Assembly: GCF_943193205.1 (NCBI RefSeq)
Contig: NZ_CALPDD010000001.1
Span: forward strand, 186,001 to 250,000
Direction: 5' to 3'
Length of the DNA: 64,000 bases
DNA from: Alistipes muris
GTDB lineage: Bacteria; Bacteroidota; Bacteroidia; Bacteroidales; Rikenellaceae
This document shows, piece after piece, positions 44,624 to 55,120 of the stretch. Numbering within the stretch: the stretch's first letter is position 1; the number at the start of each line of letters is the position of its first letter. The notes below the pieces were generated by a model. The model saw only the letters and a program-made list of their open reading frames with translations, was not told where the DNA came from and ran no database searches. The position numbers and the translations under genes are program-made.

Positions 44624-45541
44624 ATGCAAACGACGAAACTGCGGGGCATCATTCCCCCGATGATTACCCCGCTGAAGGGGAACGACTGCCTGGACCGCGA
44701 AGGAACGGTCCGCCTGACGGAACATCTGATAAGAGGAGGCGTGCACGCGATATTCATACTGGGAACGACGGGCGAAGCGCAGAACCTGACCTATCGGCTG
44801 CGCTACGAATTCGTGAGCCTTGTATGCGAACAGGCGGCGGGCCGTGTCCCGGTGCTGGTGGGCGTGACGGACACGGCGTTCGACGAGAGCGTAAGGCTGG
44901 CCGAACATGCGGCGAAGTGCGGAGCCGTGGGCGTAGTGGCCGCCCCGCCCTACTATTTTGCCCCCTCGCAGCAGGAACTGATCGAATACTATACGGCGCT
45001 GGCCGATGCGCTGCCCCTGCCGCTCTATCTGTACAACATGCCCTCGCATGTGAAAGTATTCCTGGAGCCGGCCACGGTGAAGACGCTGGCGAAACACCCG
45101 AACATAGCGGGACTGAAAGACAGCTCGGCGAACATGAACTATTTCCAGACGCTGCTCTACCACCTGGGCGACGACCCGGAATTCTCGCTCTATGTAGGCC
45201 CCGAAGAACTGACGGGCGAGAGCGTGCTGCTGGGCGCCGACGGCGGAGTGAACGGCGGGGCGAACATATTCCCGGAACTCTATGTGGGGATGTATGAAGC
45301 AGCTGCGGCGCACGACATCGCGCGGGTACGCGAACTCCAACGCCGGATCATGCAAATCAGCACGACCGTCTACACGGTGGGAAAATACGGGTCGAGCTAC
45401 CTGAAAGGGGTGAAATGCGCCCTTTCGCTCCTGGGCATCTGCGACGACTTCCTCTCCTACCCCTATCGGAAATTCCGCGCGGAAGAACGCACGCGAATCC
45501 GGGAAGCGCTCGAAGCACTGGGAGCGAAATGCGCGGAATAA
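44624..45541 (+). CDS. Dihydrodipicolinate synthase/N-acetylneuraminate lyase family aldolase
   Basis: The 305-residue (beta/alpha)8 protein has FILGTTGEAQNL (the Thr-Thr substrate loop), PPYYFAPSQQELIEYY, LYNMPSHV (Tyr region) and GLKDSSAN with the Schiff-base Lys (near residue 164). These are the class I aldolase features of the DapA/NanA family. Biosynthetic DapA is less likely because it is placed in a sugar locus after a sugar-regulated promoter. Family members here cleave 2-keto-3-deoxy acids or sialic acids; the substrate cannot be chosen. The next gene follows after 21 bases. Confidence 0.88.
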   Translation: MQTTKLRGIIPPMITPLKGNDCLDREGTVRLTEHLIRGGVHAIFILGTTGEAQNLTYRLRYEFVSLVCEQAAGRVPVLVGVTDTAFDESVRLAEHAAKCGAVGVVAAPPYYFAPSQQELIEYYTALADALPLPLYLYNMPSHVKVFLEPATVKTLAKHPNIAGLKDSSANMNYFQTLLYHLGDDPEFSLYVGPEELTGESVLLGADGGVNGGANIFPELYVGMYEAAAAHDIARVRELQRRIMQISTTVYTVGKYGSSYLKGVKCALSLLGICDDFLSYPYRKFRAEERTRIREALEALGAKCAE

Positions 45542-45562
45542 CCTATCGAAACGGAAACGACT

Positions 45563-47047
45563 ATGGAAATAACTATACTTGACTACCTGGTATTTTTTGT
45601 CTTTGTCGGCGGCGTGGCCCTGTTCGGGTGCAGCTTCTATTTCCGCAGCCGCAAGGGAGCCGCGGCCTTCACGGCGGCGGAAGGCTCGCTGCCGACGTGG
45701 GTGGTGGGCATGTCGATATTTGCGACGTTCGTGAGCAGCATCAGCTTCCTGGGACTGCCGGGCGACGCCTACAAGGGCAACTGGAACCCGTTCGTATTCA
45801 GCCTGTCGATACCCATAGCGACGTGGCTGGCGGCGAAAGTCTTCATCCCGCTCTACCGCAATGTGAACAGCGTATCGGCCTACCACTACCTGGAACTCCG
45901 CTTCGGCTACTGGGCCCGGGGCTATGTGGCGGTGTGCTACCTGCTGACCCAGCTGGCCCGCATAGGCTCGATACTGCTGCTGCTGGCGCTGCCGCTCAAC
46001 ACGATGTTCGGCTGGGACATACAGACGATAATCATCTGCACGGGGATAGCGACGCTGGTATACACGCTGCTGGGCGGCATAGCGGCCGTGGTGTGGACCG
46101 ATGCGATACAAGGCATCATATTGATATTCGGAGCGATAGCCTGCGCGGCGATACTGACGTTCACGATGCCCGAAGGTCCGGGCCAACTGTTCGGCATAAC
46201 GGCGGCGCACGGCAAATTCAGCCTGGGCAGCTTCTCGCTGTCGCTGACCGAACCGACGTTCTGGGTGGTGCTGATATACGGCCTGTTCGTGAACATGCAG
46301 AACTACGGCATCGACCAGAACTACGTACAACGCTACATGACCACCAAGTCGACGGCCGAAGCGGTGAAATCGACGTTGTTCGGCGGTCTGCTCTACATAC
46401 CGGTGTCGCTGGTGTTCGTATACATCGGAACGGCGCTGTTCAGCTACTACACGGCGCAGCCGGAACTGCTGCCGGAGGGCTTGCCGTCGGACCAGGTATT
46501 CCCGTGGTTCATCGTACACGGACTGCCGACGGGGCTGACGGGCCTGGTGGTGGCGTCGCTCTTCTCAGCGGGGATGAGCACGATAGCGACGAGCATCAAC
46601 TCGTCGGCGACCATCGTACTGACCGACTTCGCGAAACGCCTGTCGAAAAAGGAATTCACGGAAAAACGCAACATGGCGACCCTGTACGGGACGTCGTTCG
46701 TCATCGGAGCGCTGGGCATTGTGGTGGGCTTGCTGATGATGCGCATAGACGGCATACTGGACGCGTGGTGGAAACTGGCGTCGATCTTCAGCGGCGGCAT
46801 GCTGGGCCTGTTCCTGCTGGGCGTGGTGTGCCAGCGTGTGAAACGCGCGCATGCCGTGGTGGCGGTGGTGCTGGGCCTGCTGACCATCGCGTGGATGAGC
46901 CTTTCGCCGCTTATCAACGACGGCTCGCCGTTCTATGTCGTGCACAGCCCGCTGCACACCTATCTGACCATCGTATTCGGGACGACGGTGATCTTCCTGA
47001 CGGGATTCCTGCTGACCCGGCTTACCGCTAAACCGACGAAAAAATGA
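45563..47047 (+). CDS. Sodium:solute symporter family transporter
   Basis: The 494-residue SSS-family (SLC5-like) protein has 13 or so hydrophobic helices. Recognisable pieces are the early WVVGMSIFATFVSSISFLGLPGDAY and the middle YGIDQNYVQRYMTTKSTAEAVKS, plus ASLFSAGMSTIATSINSSATIVLTDF, the SSS signature with the Na+-binding Ser residues. It probably imports the monosaccharide or acid sugar made by the outer-membrane part of the locus. It overlaps the sulfatase by 4 bases (ATGA). Confidence 0.93.
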   Translation: MEITILDYLVFFVFVGGVALFGCSFYFRSRKGAAAFTAAEGSLPTWVVGMSIFATFVSSISFLGLPGDAYKGNWNPFVFSLSIPIATWLAAKVFIPLYRNVNSVSAYHYLELRFGYWARGYVAVCYLLTQLARIGSILLLLALPLNTMFGWDIQTIIICTGIATLVYTLLGGIAAVVWTDAIQGIILIFGAIACAAILTFTMPEGPGQLFGITAAHGKFSLGSFSLSLTEPTFWVVLIYGLFVNMQNYGIDQNYVQRYMTTKSTAEAVKSTLFGGLLYIPVSLVFVYIGTALFSYYTAQPELLPEGLPSDQVFPWFIVHGLPTGLTGLVVASLFSAGMSTIATSINSSATIVLTDFAKRLSKKEFTEKRNMATLYGTSFVIGALGIVVGLLMMRIDGILDAWWKLASIFSGGMLGLFLLGVVCQRVKRAHAVVAVVLGLLTIAWMSLSPLINDGSPFYVVHSPLHTYLTIVFGTTVIFLTGFLLTRLTAKPTKK

Positions 47048-48507
47048 AAAGCCAACTGAAAACCGGCATGCTGCTGTGCGGCGGAATACTGGGCGGAAGC
47101 GCGGCGGCGCAAACCGAACAACCGAACATCCTGCTGGTGCTGAGCGACGACCAAAGCGCATTTGCGGTGGGCTGCTACGGCAACGGCGACATCGTGACGC
47201 CGAATCTGGACCGCTTCGCGTCGGAGGGCGTGCGCTTCAACCGCGCCTATGCGACCTCGCCGCAGAGCGTACCCTCGCGTGCGTCGATCATGACGGGCCG
47301 GAGCCCGGTGGCGGTGAACATGACGCGCTTCAATGTGACGCTGGCGCGCCGCTTCCGTGCATTTCCGGAGTATCTGCGCGAAAAGGGCTACTACACGGGC
47401 GTAGCGGGCCGCGGCTATCATCTGGACGGCGCGGTGAGCGGCCGGGTAGGCAGAATCAAGGAAGTGGAACAATACTACATAGACCACGGCTACCAAACCT
47501 TCCCGGAGCGGCTGGACACGTGCATGATTGTGGCCGATGCGCGGAAAGGAGCCTGCCACGGACAAATCAACGACCAGTTCCGCACGTTCATGGCGCGGCG
47601 CGACAAGGACAAACCCTTCTTCCTGCAACTCTCCTACTCGGACCCGCACCACCCCTACGATGCGCCGAAACTCCACGACCCGGCGTCGCTGACGCTGCCG
47701 GAATTCTATCCGGACACGCGGGCCGTACGCGAATATCTGGCCGCCTACTATGATGAAATCCATCGGCTGGACTCGGATTTCGGCGAAGTACTGCAATACC
47801 TGGACGACCACGGGCTGGCGGAGAACACGATTGTCATCTTCATGGGCGACAACGGAGGGGCGCAGTTCATGGCCAAGGGAACGCTCTACGAAAACGGAAT
47901 CAAGGTACCGCTGCTGATACGCTGGCCGGAACGGATTCCGGCGGCGGTGACCGATGCGGTGGTGTCGAATGTGGACCTTGCGGCGACATGCCTGTCGGCG
48001 GCGGGACTGCCCGTACCTGCCGAGATGGAGGGCGAAAACCTGCTGCCGCTGCTGACCGAAGGCGCCGAACCGGAAGAACGCTACGTCTACTCGGTGCGCA
48101 GCTGCCATGCGACGAACTCGCTGCCCGAAGACACGTCGGTATTCGACCAGATGCGCTGCATCGTGGGCGAACGCTACAAACTGATATACAACCTGCTGCC
48201 GGGACAGCCGTGGGTGCCGGTGGACTTTGCGAAGACGGAGATGTTCCGCGAACTGGCGCGGATGAACGAAAGCGGCCAACTGGCCCCGCGATTCGGGAAA
48301 CTCTACTTCTCGCCGACGAGGCCGATGTTCGAGCTCTACGACCTGGAAACGGACCCGCACGAACAACGCAACCTGGCCGACGACCCGGCGCTGCGGAGCG
48401 TACGCGACGATCTGATACTGAAACTGACCTACAAGATGATCGAAGACGAAGACTTCGCGACGCTGCCCCACCCGAAAATTTACGAACGGCGGGAAAACCA
48501 GCAATGA
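47044..48507 (+). CDS. Serine-type arylsulfatase family enzyme
   Basis: The 487-residue protein has a signal peptide (to about residue 22) and VLSDDQ with metal-binding Asp residues. The sulfatase signature SVPSRASIMTGRSP has Ser75 at the formylglycine position, so an anaerobic sulfatase-maturating enzyme would be needed elsewhere. FMGDNGGAQFMAKGTLYENGIKVPLLIRWP supplies the usual Asp/Asn/Lys residues. It is exported, so it removes sulfate from a glycan in the periplasm or at the surface. The preferred sulfate position cannot be read. It follows the symporter, and 28 bases separate it from fucI. Confidence 0.93.
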   Translation: MKSQLKTGMLLCGGILGGSAAAQTEQPNILLVLSDDQSAFAVGCYGNGDIVTPNLDRFASEGVRFNRAYATSPQSVPSRASIMTGRSPVAVNMTRFNVTLARRFRAFPEYLREKGYYTGVAGRGYHLDGAVSGRVGRIKEVEQYYIDHGYQTFPERLDTCMIVADARKGACHGQINDQFRTFMARRDKDKPFFLQLSYSDPHHPYDAPKLHDPASLTLPEFYPDTRAVREYLAAYYDEIHRLDSDFGEVLQYLDDHGLAENTIVIFMGDNGGAQFMAKGTLYENGIKVPLLIRWPERIPAAVTDAVVSNVDLAATCLSAAGLPVPAEMEGENLLPLLTEGAEPEERYVYSVRSCHATNSLPEDTSVFDQMRCIVGERYKLIYNLLPGQPWVPVDFAKTEMFRELARMNESGQLAPRFGKLYFSPTRPMFELYDLETDPHEQRNLADDPALRSVRDDLILKLTYKMIEDEDFATLPHPKIYERRENQQ

Positions 48508-48535
48508 ACCTAAAACCAAATAAAACTACCGAAGA

Positions 48536-50326
48536 ATGAAGAACCCAATCCCGACAGGCCGACATCCGAAGATCGGAATCCGGCCGATTATCGACGGACG
48601 GCGCGGAGGAATCCGCGAATCGCTCGAAGCCATGACGATGGGCATGGCCGAACGGGTGGCCCGTCTGTACGGCGAAGAACTCCGCTATGCGGACGGCGCA
48701 CCTGTGGAATGCGTGATAGCCGACACGACGATAGGCGGAGTGGCCGAAGCCGCAGCAGCGGCCGAGAAATTCCGCGACAACAACGTAGGAACCGTCGTAT
48801 CGGTGACGCCCTGCTGGTGCTACGGCGCCGAAACCATCGACATGGACCCGCTGATGCCCAAGGCCATCTGGGGATTCAACGGCACGGAACGCCCGGGAGC
48901 GGTCTATCTTGCCTCGGCGCTGGCGGGCCACAACCAAAAGGGACTGCCTGCGTTCGGCATCTATGGCCGCGACGTGCAGGACGTGACGGACGAGACGATA
49001 CCGGCGGACGTGCGCGAAAAACTGCTGCGATTCGGCCGTGCGGCGGTGGCGGTGATGCAGATGCGCGGCAAATCCTACCTCTCGATAGGCTCGGTGTCGA
49101 TGGGCATTGCGGGCTCGATGCCCGACCCGGACTTCTTCCAGGAATACCTCGGCATGCGCAGCGAAGCGGTGGACTGCTCGGAAATCGAACGCCGGGTGGA
49201 ACTGGGCATCTACGACAAGGAGGAATTCGCGCGTGCGATGGCGTGGGTGGAGAAATACTGCAAACCCCGCGAAGGCGCCGACTGCAACCCGGAACACCTT
49301 GTATACTCCCGCGAGAAGAAAGACGAAGTATGGGAGTATGCGGTGAAGATGACGCAGATTTTCCGCGACCTGATGCACGGCAATCCGAAACTGGCCGAAA
49401 TGGGATTCGAGGAAGAAGCGATGGGCCACAACGCCATAGCGGGCGGATTCCAGGGCCAGCGCCAATGGACGGACTTCCGGCCCGACGGTGACTTTGCGGA
49501 AGCGGTGCTGAACTCGTCGTTCGACTGGAACGGCATCCGCGAAGCGATTACGTTCGCTACTGAAAACGACACGCTCAACGGAGCGTCGATGCTGCTGCTG
49601 CACCTGCTGACCAACCGGGCGCAGCTCTTTGCCGACGTGCGCACGTTCTGGTCGCCGGAAGCGGTCAAGCGCGTGACGGGCCGCAGTCTGACGGGCAAGG
49701 CCGCGGGCGGCATCATCCACCTGATAAACTCGGGCTCGTGCACGCTGGATGCGACGGGACGCCAGACGGATGCGGCGGGCAGCCCGGCGATGAAACCGTT
49801 CTGGGAAATCGGGGAACGGGAGGCCGAAGCGTGTCTCGAAGCGACGACGTGGTACCCTGCGGGCCGCGAATACATGCGCGGCGGCGGATTCTCGTCGCAC
49901 TTCCTGACGCGCGGCGAAATGCCGATGACGATGTGCCGGCTGAATCTTGTGAAAGGCCTGGGTCCCGTATTGCAGATAGCCGAAGGCTGGGCGGTGAACG
50001 TGGACGACGAGATATTCGACATCGTCAACCGCCGGACCGACCGCACGTGGCCGACGACGTGGTTCGCCCCTCGCCTGACGGGCAACACGGCGTTCCGCGA
50101 CGTCTACGCGGTGATGAACAACTGGGGCGCCAACCACGGAGCCATCAGCTACGGCCATGTAGGCGCCGACCTGATAACGCTGGCTTCGATGCTGCGCATA
50201 CCGGTGTCGATGCACAACGTAGCGCAGGAAGAACTGTTCCGCCCTACGGCCTGGGCCGCGTTCGGCTCCGAACCCGAAGGCGCCGACTACCGCGCCTGCC
50301 GGAACTACGGGCCTCTGTATCGCTGA
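48536..50326 (+). CDS. fucI: L-fucose isomerase
   Basis: The 596-residue protein matches E. coli FucI over its whole length: [100 protein letters not shown] and [16 protein letters not shown]. FucI turns L-fucose into L-fuculose and also accepts D-arabinose, giving D-ribulose. It is hexameric, manganese-dependent and cytoplasmic. The partner kinase in this locus resembles AraB, not FucK, and no fuculose-phosphate aldolase is present. Confidence 0.96.
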   Translation: MKNPIPTGRHPKIGIRPIIDGRRGGIRESLEAMTMGMAERVARLYGEELRYADGAPVECVIADTTIGGVAEAAAAAEKFRDNNVGTVVSVTPCWCYGAETIDMDPLMPKAIWGFNGTERPGAVYLASALAGHNQKGLPAFGIYGRDVQDVTDETIPADVREKLLRFGRAAVAVMQMRGKSYLSIGSVSMGIAGSMPDPDFFQEYLGMRSEAVDCSEIERRVELGIYDKEEFARAMAWVEKYCKPREGADCNPEHLVYSREKKDEVWEYAVKMTQIFRDLMHGNPKLAEMGFEEEAMGHNAIAGGFQGQRQWTDFRPDGDFAEAVLNSSFDWNGIREAITFATENDTLNGASMLLLHLLTNRAQLFADVRTFWSPEAVKRVTGRSLTGKAAGGIIHLINSGSCTLDATGRQTDAAGSPAMKPFWEIGEREAEACLEATTWYPAGREYMRGGGFSSHFLTRGEMPMTMCRLNLVKGLGPVLQIAEGWAVNVDDEIFDIVNRRTDRTWPTTWFAPRLTGNTAFRDVYAVMNNWGANHGAISYGHVGADLITLASMLRIPVSMHNVAQEELFRPTAWAAFGSEPEGADYRACRNYGPLYR

Positions 50327-50355
50327 AAAACCGAAACCTAAAATGAACCCGAACA

Positions 50356-53300
50356 ATGAAAAACATGCTACTTAAAGGATTGTGCCTATGCGCGTTCCTG
50401 CTGCCTGGCTACGGCTCGCCCCTGCTTTGGGGGCAGAACCCGCGTCCGGCGACGGTCACGGGCGAAGTGCGCGACGAAGCCGGGAATCCCTTGGTCGGCA
50501 CGGCGGTGCTGGTGGAGGGGACCAACAAGGGCCAGACGGTCGGCGCGGACGGAAAATACGCCATCGAAGCCGGAGCCGGGCAGACGCTTGTATTCTCGAT
50601 GCTGGGGTACGTGACGGAAGAAGTGCGTGTCGGAAACCGGACGCGCATAGACGTGACGCTGAAAGAAGACTCCAAGATGATCGAAAGCGTGGTCGTGGAA
50701 ATCGGCTACGGCAACCAACGGCTGGTGGACGTGACGGGCACGGTGAGCCGTGTGAAGATGGAAGACATGGTGAAGGCGCCGGTGGCGTCGTTCGACCAGG
50801 CGCTGCAAGGACGTCTGGCGGGCGTTTCGGTCACCTCGTCCGACGGAACCCCGGGAGCGGAAATGGACATCGTAATCCGGGGTGCGAACTCCCTTACGCA
50901 GAGCAACTCGCCGCTCTATGTGGTGGACGGATTCCCGATAGAGGACTTTTCGAGCGCGGCGGTCAACACGGCGGACATAGCCTCGCTGACGGTGCTGAAA
51001 GACGCTTCGGCGACAGCCATCTATGGCTCGCGCGGAGCCAACGGCGTCATCATCATCGAGACGAACAAGGGCGAAGCGGGCAAACCGAAAGTGACCTACA
51101 ACGGAACGGTCGGATTCCAGGAAGTGACCAAACGGATGGAACTGATGACGCCCTACGAATTCGTGGTCTACCAAATCGAACGGGCCCCGTCGAACCTGGA
51201 CCGCTATCTGACCCGGCCGGGCCGCACGCTCGACTTCTACCGCACGCACGAAGGCATCGACTGGCAGGACCGCTTGTTCCGCAGCGCGCTGATGCACACG
51301 CACAACGTATCGGTGTCGGGCGGCAACAAACAGATACGCTATGCGGTATCGGGCTCGGTGGTGGACCAGGACGGTGTGATCGACAACTCGGGCTACCGCA
51401 AGTATCAAGGCCGCATATCGCTGGACACGAAACTGAACAAACGAGTGAATCTGGGCGTAAACGCCAACTACACCCATGACAGGACCCACGGACAGACCAC
51501 GTCGAAGTCACTTGCGTCGGCCAATGCGTATGCCTCCTATCTGATGTACCGCACATGGGCCTATCGTCCGGTCATTCTCAACTCGAAAGACGACGACAGT
51601 CTGTTCGACGATGAAAACGACACCAGCGTGATGAACCCCATCATCTCGAACAAAAACGAGAACACGACCAAGAAGACCACGACGTTTCTGTCGAACGCGA
51701 AGCTGGTGTGGGAAATCGTCGACGGGCTGAAACTGACGGTCCGGGCCGGATACGGCAAGAAGACGGTCCGCCAGGAAGAATTCAACAACTCGCTGACTTT
51801 CCAGGGATTCCCGCGGGCCGGGAACAACAAGGGCGTGAACGCGAGCTTCGGCGAACGCGTGCTGGAAGACTGGATGAACGAAAACACGCTGGTCTACAAA
51901 CGCGAATTCAACAACAAACATAAGTTCGACGTGACGGTGGGCTACACGATGCAAGGCACCGTATCGTCGAACTACGGATTCGGAACCTCGTACATACCCC
52001 ACGAATTTCTGGGCATGAGCGGCATGGACGACGGCATACCCTACTCGACGACGGCCGTGCTGTCGGAGAATGCGCTGATGTCGTGGCTGGGCCGTGTGAA
52101 TTACAGCTACCGCTCGCGCTACATGTTCACGGCCTCGTTCCGTGCGGACGGCTCGTCGAAATTCACGCCTGGAAACCGCTGGGGCATCTTCCCGTCGGGG
52201 GCGTTCGCGTGGCGCCTGGGCCAGGAAAAGTTCATGCGCAAACTGAAATTCGTGGACGACGCGAAACTGCGTGTGAGCTATGGCGTGACGGGCAACAACC
52301 GCATCGGCGACTTTGCGACCTATCCGTCGCTGACGCAGTCGGACTACTATTCGTTCGGCAACGGGACCCCCTCGGAAGCGGTCGTGCCGAACAACCTGGG
52401 AAACAAGGACCTGACGTGGGAAAGCACCGAACAGATAGATCTCGGACTGGACCTGTCGCTGTTCGGCAACCGGGTGAACCTCACGGCCGACCTCTACCGC
52501 AAGACCACGCGCGACCTGCTGCTGAATGCGAATCTGCCCTTCACGAGCGGCTACTCGTCGGTGTACAAGAACGTGGGTAAAGTCCGCAACGACGGTCTGG
52601 AACTCTCGCTGAGCACGGTGAACGTGAAGACCCGCGACTTCGAGTGGACCTCGGACCTCAACATCAGCTTCAACCGCAACCGGGTGATGGCGCTGGCCGA
52701 AGGGCAGGAAAGCCTGCTCTCGACGGTGGCTTTCACGACGGACTTCAACTCCACGCCGCTCTACATAGCGCGTGTGGGCGGCCCGATGGCGGCGTTTTAC
52801 GGCATAGCCTGGGACGGGGTCTACGGCTACGACGACTTTGAAGTGGATGCGACAGGTGCCTATGTCCTGAAAAAGAGCGTGCCGACCAACGGCAATGCCC
52901 GCGAGACGATACAACCGGGCGACATCAAGTATGCGGACCAGAACGGCGACGGAGTGGTGAACGACCAGGATATGGTCATCATAGGCCGGGCCACGCCGAT
53001 CCACACGGGCGGATTCAACAACAACTTCACCTACAAGGGTCTGAGCCTGAACATCTTTTTCCAATGGAGCTACGGCAACGACATCATGAATGCCAACCGC
53101 ATTATCTTCGAGGGAAACTACAACGGAAAGAACATCAACCAATTCCGCTCCTATGTGGACCACTGGACCCCCGAAAACCCGACGAGCCGCAATTTCCGCC
53201 CCGGAGGCCAGGGCCCGCGCGGCGTCTACTCGTCGCGGACCATTGAAGACGGCTCTTTCCTGCGCCTGAAGACCGTACAGCTGAGCTACACGCTGCCGGA

Positions 53301-53493
53301 AAAATGGGTGCGCCGAATCCATCTTCACAACGTACAGATATTCGTTTCGGGACAGAACCTGTGGACGTGGACCCGGTATTCGGGGCTCGACCCGGAAGTG
53401 TCGACCCGCAACTCGGCGCTGACGCCGGGCTACGACTATTCGGCCTATGCCCGGAACCGGACCTATATGGCCGGGCTGAAGATTGCGTTTTAA
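50356..53493 (+). CDS. SusC family TonB-linked outer-membrane transporter
   Basis: The 1045-residue protein has a signal peptide, a carboxypeptidase-like domain (residues 33-110, TVTGEVRDEAGNPLVGTAVLVEG), a TonB box region (VVVEIGYGNQRL) and the plug (MDIVIRGANSLTQSNSPLYVVDGFPI...LKDASATAIYGSRGANGVIII). A C-terminal barrel ends in LKIAF. SusC proteins form the oligosaccharide uptake pore with SusD lids. The next gene is SusD-like, 18 bases after the stop. It is the outer-membrane part of the carbohydrate locus. Confidence 0.97.
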   Translation: MKNMLLKGLCLCAFLLPGYGSPLLWGQNPRPATVTGEVRDEAGNPLVGTAVLVEGTNKGQTVGADGKYAIEAGAGQTLVFSMLGYVTEEVRVGNRTRIDVTLKEDSKMIESVVVEIGYGNQRLVDVTGTVSRVKMEDMVKAPVASFDQALQGRLAGVSVTSSDGTPGAEMDIVIRGANSLTQSNSPLYVVDGFPIEDFSSAAVNTADIASLTVLKDASATAIYGSRGANGVIIIETNKGEAGKPKVTYNGTVGFQEVTKRMELMTPYEFVVYQIERAPSNLDRYLTRPGRTLDFYRTHEGIDWQDRLFRSALMHTHNVSVSGGNKQIRYAVSGSVVDQDGVIDNSGYRKYQGRISLDTKLNKRVNLGVNANYTHDRTHGQTTSKSLASANAYASYLMYRTWAYRPVILNSKDDDSLFDDENDTSVMNPIISNKNENTTKKTTTFLSNAKLVWEIVDGLKLTVRAGYGKKTVRQEEFNNSLTFQGFPRAGNNKGVNASFGERVLEDWMNENTLVYKREFNNKHKFDVTVGYTMQGTVSSNYGFGTSYIPHEFLGMSGMDDGIPYSTTAVLSENALMSWLGRVNYSYRSRYMFTASFRADGSSKFTPGNRWGIFPSGAFAWRLGQEKFMRKLKFVDDAKLRVSYGVTGNNRIGDFATYPSLTQSDYYSFGNGTPSEAVVPNNLGNKDLTWESTEQIDLGLDLSLFGNRVNLTADLYRKTTRDLLLNANLPFTSGYSSVYKNVGKVRNDGLELSLSTVNVKTRDFEWTSDLNISFNRNRVMALAEGQESLLSTVAFTTDFNSTPLYIARVGGPMAAFYGIAWDGVYGYDDFEVDATGAYVLKKSVPTNGNARETIQPGDIKYADQNGDGVVNDQDMVIIGRATPIHTGGFNNNFTYKGLSLNIFFQWSYGNDIMNANRIIFEGNYNGKNINQFRSYVDHWTPENPTSRNFRPGGQGPRGVYSSRTIEDGSFLRLKTVQLSYTLPEKWVRRIHLHNVQIFVSGQNLWTWTRYSGLDPEVSTRNSALTPGYDYSAYARNRTYMAGLKIAF

Positions 53494-53511
53494 TTCAACA
53501 ACACGCTGAAC

Positions 53512-55101
53512 ATGAAAAAAGTACAATATATTCTGCTCTGTGCGTCGCTCCTGCTGGCGGATGCTTGCAGCCTGCTGGACACGGAATCGCAGGACTTCAT
53601 CGACCCGAAGAAGTACTACAAGACCGAGGAGCAACTGCAATCGGCGCTGAACGGAGTGTATGCGACGCTGGCCCAGACGAGCCTCTACGGAGCCATGATG
53701 CTGGGCCGCATGGGGCTGTCGGCGGACATCGGCTACGAAACCTACACCGTGGACGAAGGAACGGTCGGCTACTACGACGTGAACCCTGCCGACAGCAAAA
53801 TCCGCAACTACTGGCGCGACCTCTATGATGGAATCGGCCGGGCGAACCTGCTGCTGGAGAACATCGGAAACCCCGAAATGGACGAAGCCGACCGCGACAA
53901 CATCCGCGGGCAGGCGCTCTTTCTGCGCGCCTACTATCATTTCCTGCTGACGACCCGTTTCGGCGACGTGCCGCTGGTGCTGCACACGCCTGCTTCGGGC
54001 AAACTTTCCGACGTGCGGATTCCGCAGACCCCGCAGCGCGAAGTCTATCTGAAGATCATCGAAGACATGGAAACCGCGGCCGGACAAGTGAAGCCCATCG
54101 GCGAAGTGGAATGCGGCGGACGCATCAGCCAGTCGGCCGTGTGGGGGATCCTTGCGCGCGTCTGTCTCTACATGGCGGGCGAACCGGTGAACGAACCGGG
54201 AATGTACGCCAAAGCCAAGGAATATGCCGCGAAAGTAATCGGCACGGGCTGCCATGCGCTGAACCCGTCGTACCAACAAGTGTTCATCAACTACATCCAA
54301 GACAAGTACGACACGCGGGAAAGCATCTTCGAGGTGGAATTCTATGGCAACAACGTAGGCACCTACAGCACGACCGCGGGACAGGTAGGCCGCAACAACG
54401 GCATCAAGTTCACGAACACCGACATGCCGGAAGTGGGCTACTCGATAGGCTCGATACGGGCCACGCCCTACTTCTTCCAGCTGTTCGAGGAGGACGACGA
54501 ACGCCGCGACTGGTCGATTGCGAACTACACGCTGAGCGACAGCGGCGAAAAGGAGACGGTCTCGGCGAACAACATGTGGATACGCTTCTGCGGCAAGTTC
54601 CGCCGCGAGTACGAACTCATAACGCCGAAAAGCACGACCCACACGTCGACGAACTTCCCGCTGCTCCGCTACTCGGACGTCCTGCTGATGTATGCGGAAG
54701 CGGTGGCGGCGGATGCCGGAAGCGACGCGACCGAACTGACCGCGGCCTACGAACATCTGAACAAGGTACGCCGCCGCGGCTACGGACGCGACCTGAATGC
54801 GCCGGCCGAAGGGGTCGACCTGCCGGTGGAAGGCGCGGTGTCGCTGCTGGAAGCCGTCAAGGACGAACGCGCCCGCGAACTGGGGCACGAACTGCTGCGC
54901 AAGGACGACCTGATACGCTGGGGCGAATTCTACGACCGGATGCAGTCGATCCGCTCGACGGTGCCGCAAACCTATACGTCGAACTACTATGTGGCGGCCC
55001 GGCTGTACTATGGCAACGTACAGCGCCGCGACGTGCTGTGGCCGATTCCGACCTACGAACTGAGCGTGAACCCCTATCTGGTCCAGAACAACGGCTGGTA
55101 A
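53512..55101 (+). CDS. SusD family surface glycan-binding lipoprotein
   Basis: The 529-residue protein has a lipobox (LLADAC, Cys near residue 19), then SLLDTESQDFIDPKKYYKTEEQLQSALNGVY, which is the SusD/RagB start, TPR-like helices (RGQALFLRAYYHFLLTTRFGDVPLVL), and the C-terminal ERARELGHELLRKDDLIRWG and PIPTYELSVNP. It caps the SusC pore and binds the glycan on the surface. It is 18 bases after susC. Confidence 0.96.
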   Translation: MKKVQYILLCASLLLADACSLLDTESQDFIDPKKYYKTEEQLQSALNGVYATLAQTSLYGAMMLGRMGLSADIGYETYTVDEGTVGYYDVNPADSKIRNYWRDLYDGIGRANLLLENIGNPEMDEADRDNIRGQALFLRAYYHFLLTTRFGDVPLVLHTPASGKLSDVRIPQTPQREVYLKIIEDMETAAGQVKPIGEVECGGRISQSAVWGILARVCLYMAGEPVNEPGMYAKAKEYAAKVIGTGCHALNPSYQQVFINYIQDKYDTRESIFEVEFYGNNVGTYSTTAGQVGRNNGIKFTNTDMPEVGYSIGSIRATPYFFQLFEEDDERRDWSIANYTLSDSGEKETVSANNMWIRFCGKFRREYELITPKSTTHTSTNFPLLRYSDVLLMYAEAVAADAGSDATELTAAYEHLNKVRRRGYGRDLNAPAEGVDLPVEGAVSLLEAVKDERARELGHELLRKDDLIRWGEFYDRMQSIRSTVPQTYTSNYYVAARLYYGNVQRRDVLWPIPTYELSVNPYLVQNNGW

Positions 55102-55120
55102 TCTTAAAAAACTGCGAATC

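Noticed and set aside
44624..45541. dapA (lysine biosynthesis) or nanA (sialic acid lyase) as a firm name
   Set aside because: The fold and Schiff-base lysine are clear, but the residues visible do not separate these specificities, and the neighbouring 'sialate O-acetylesterase' label is only a family name.
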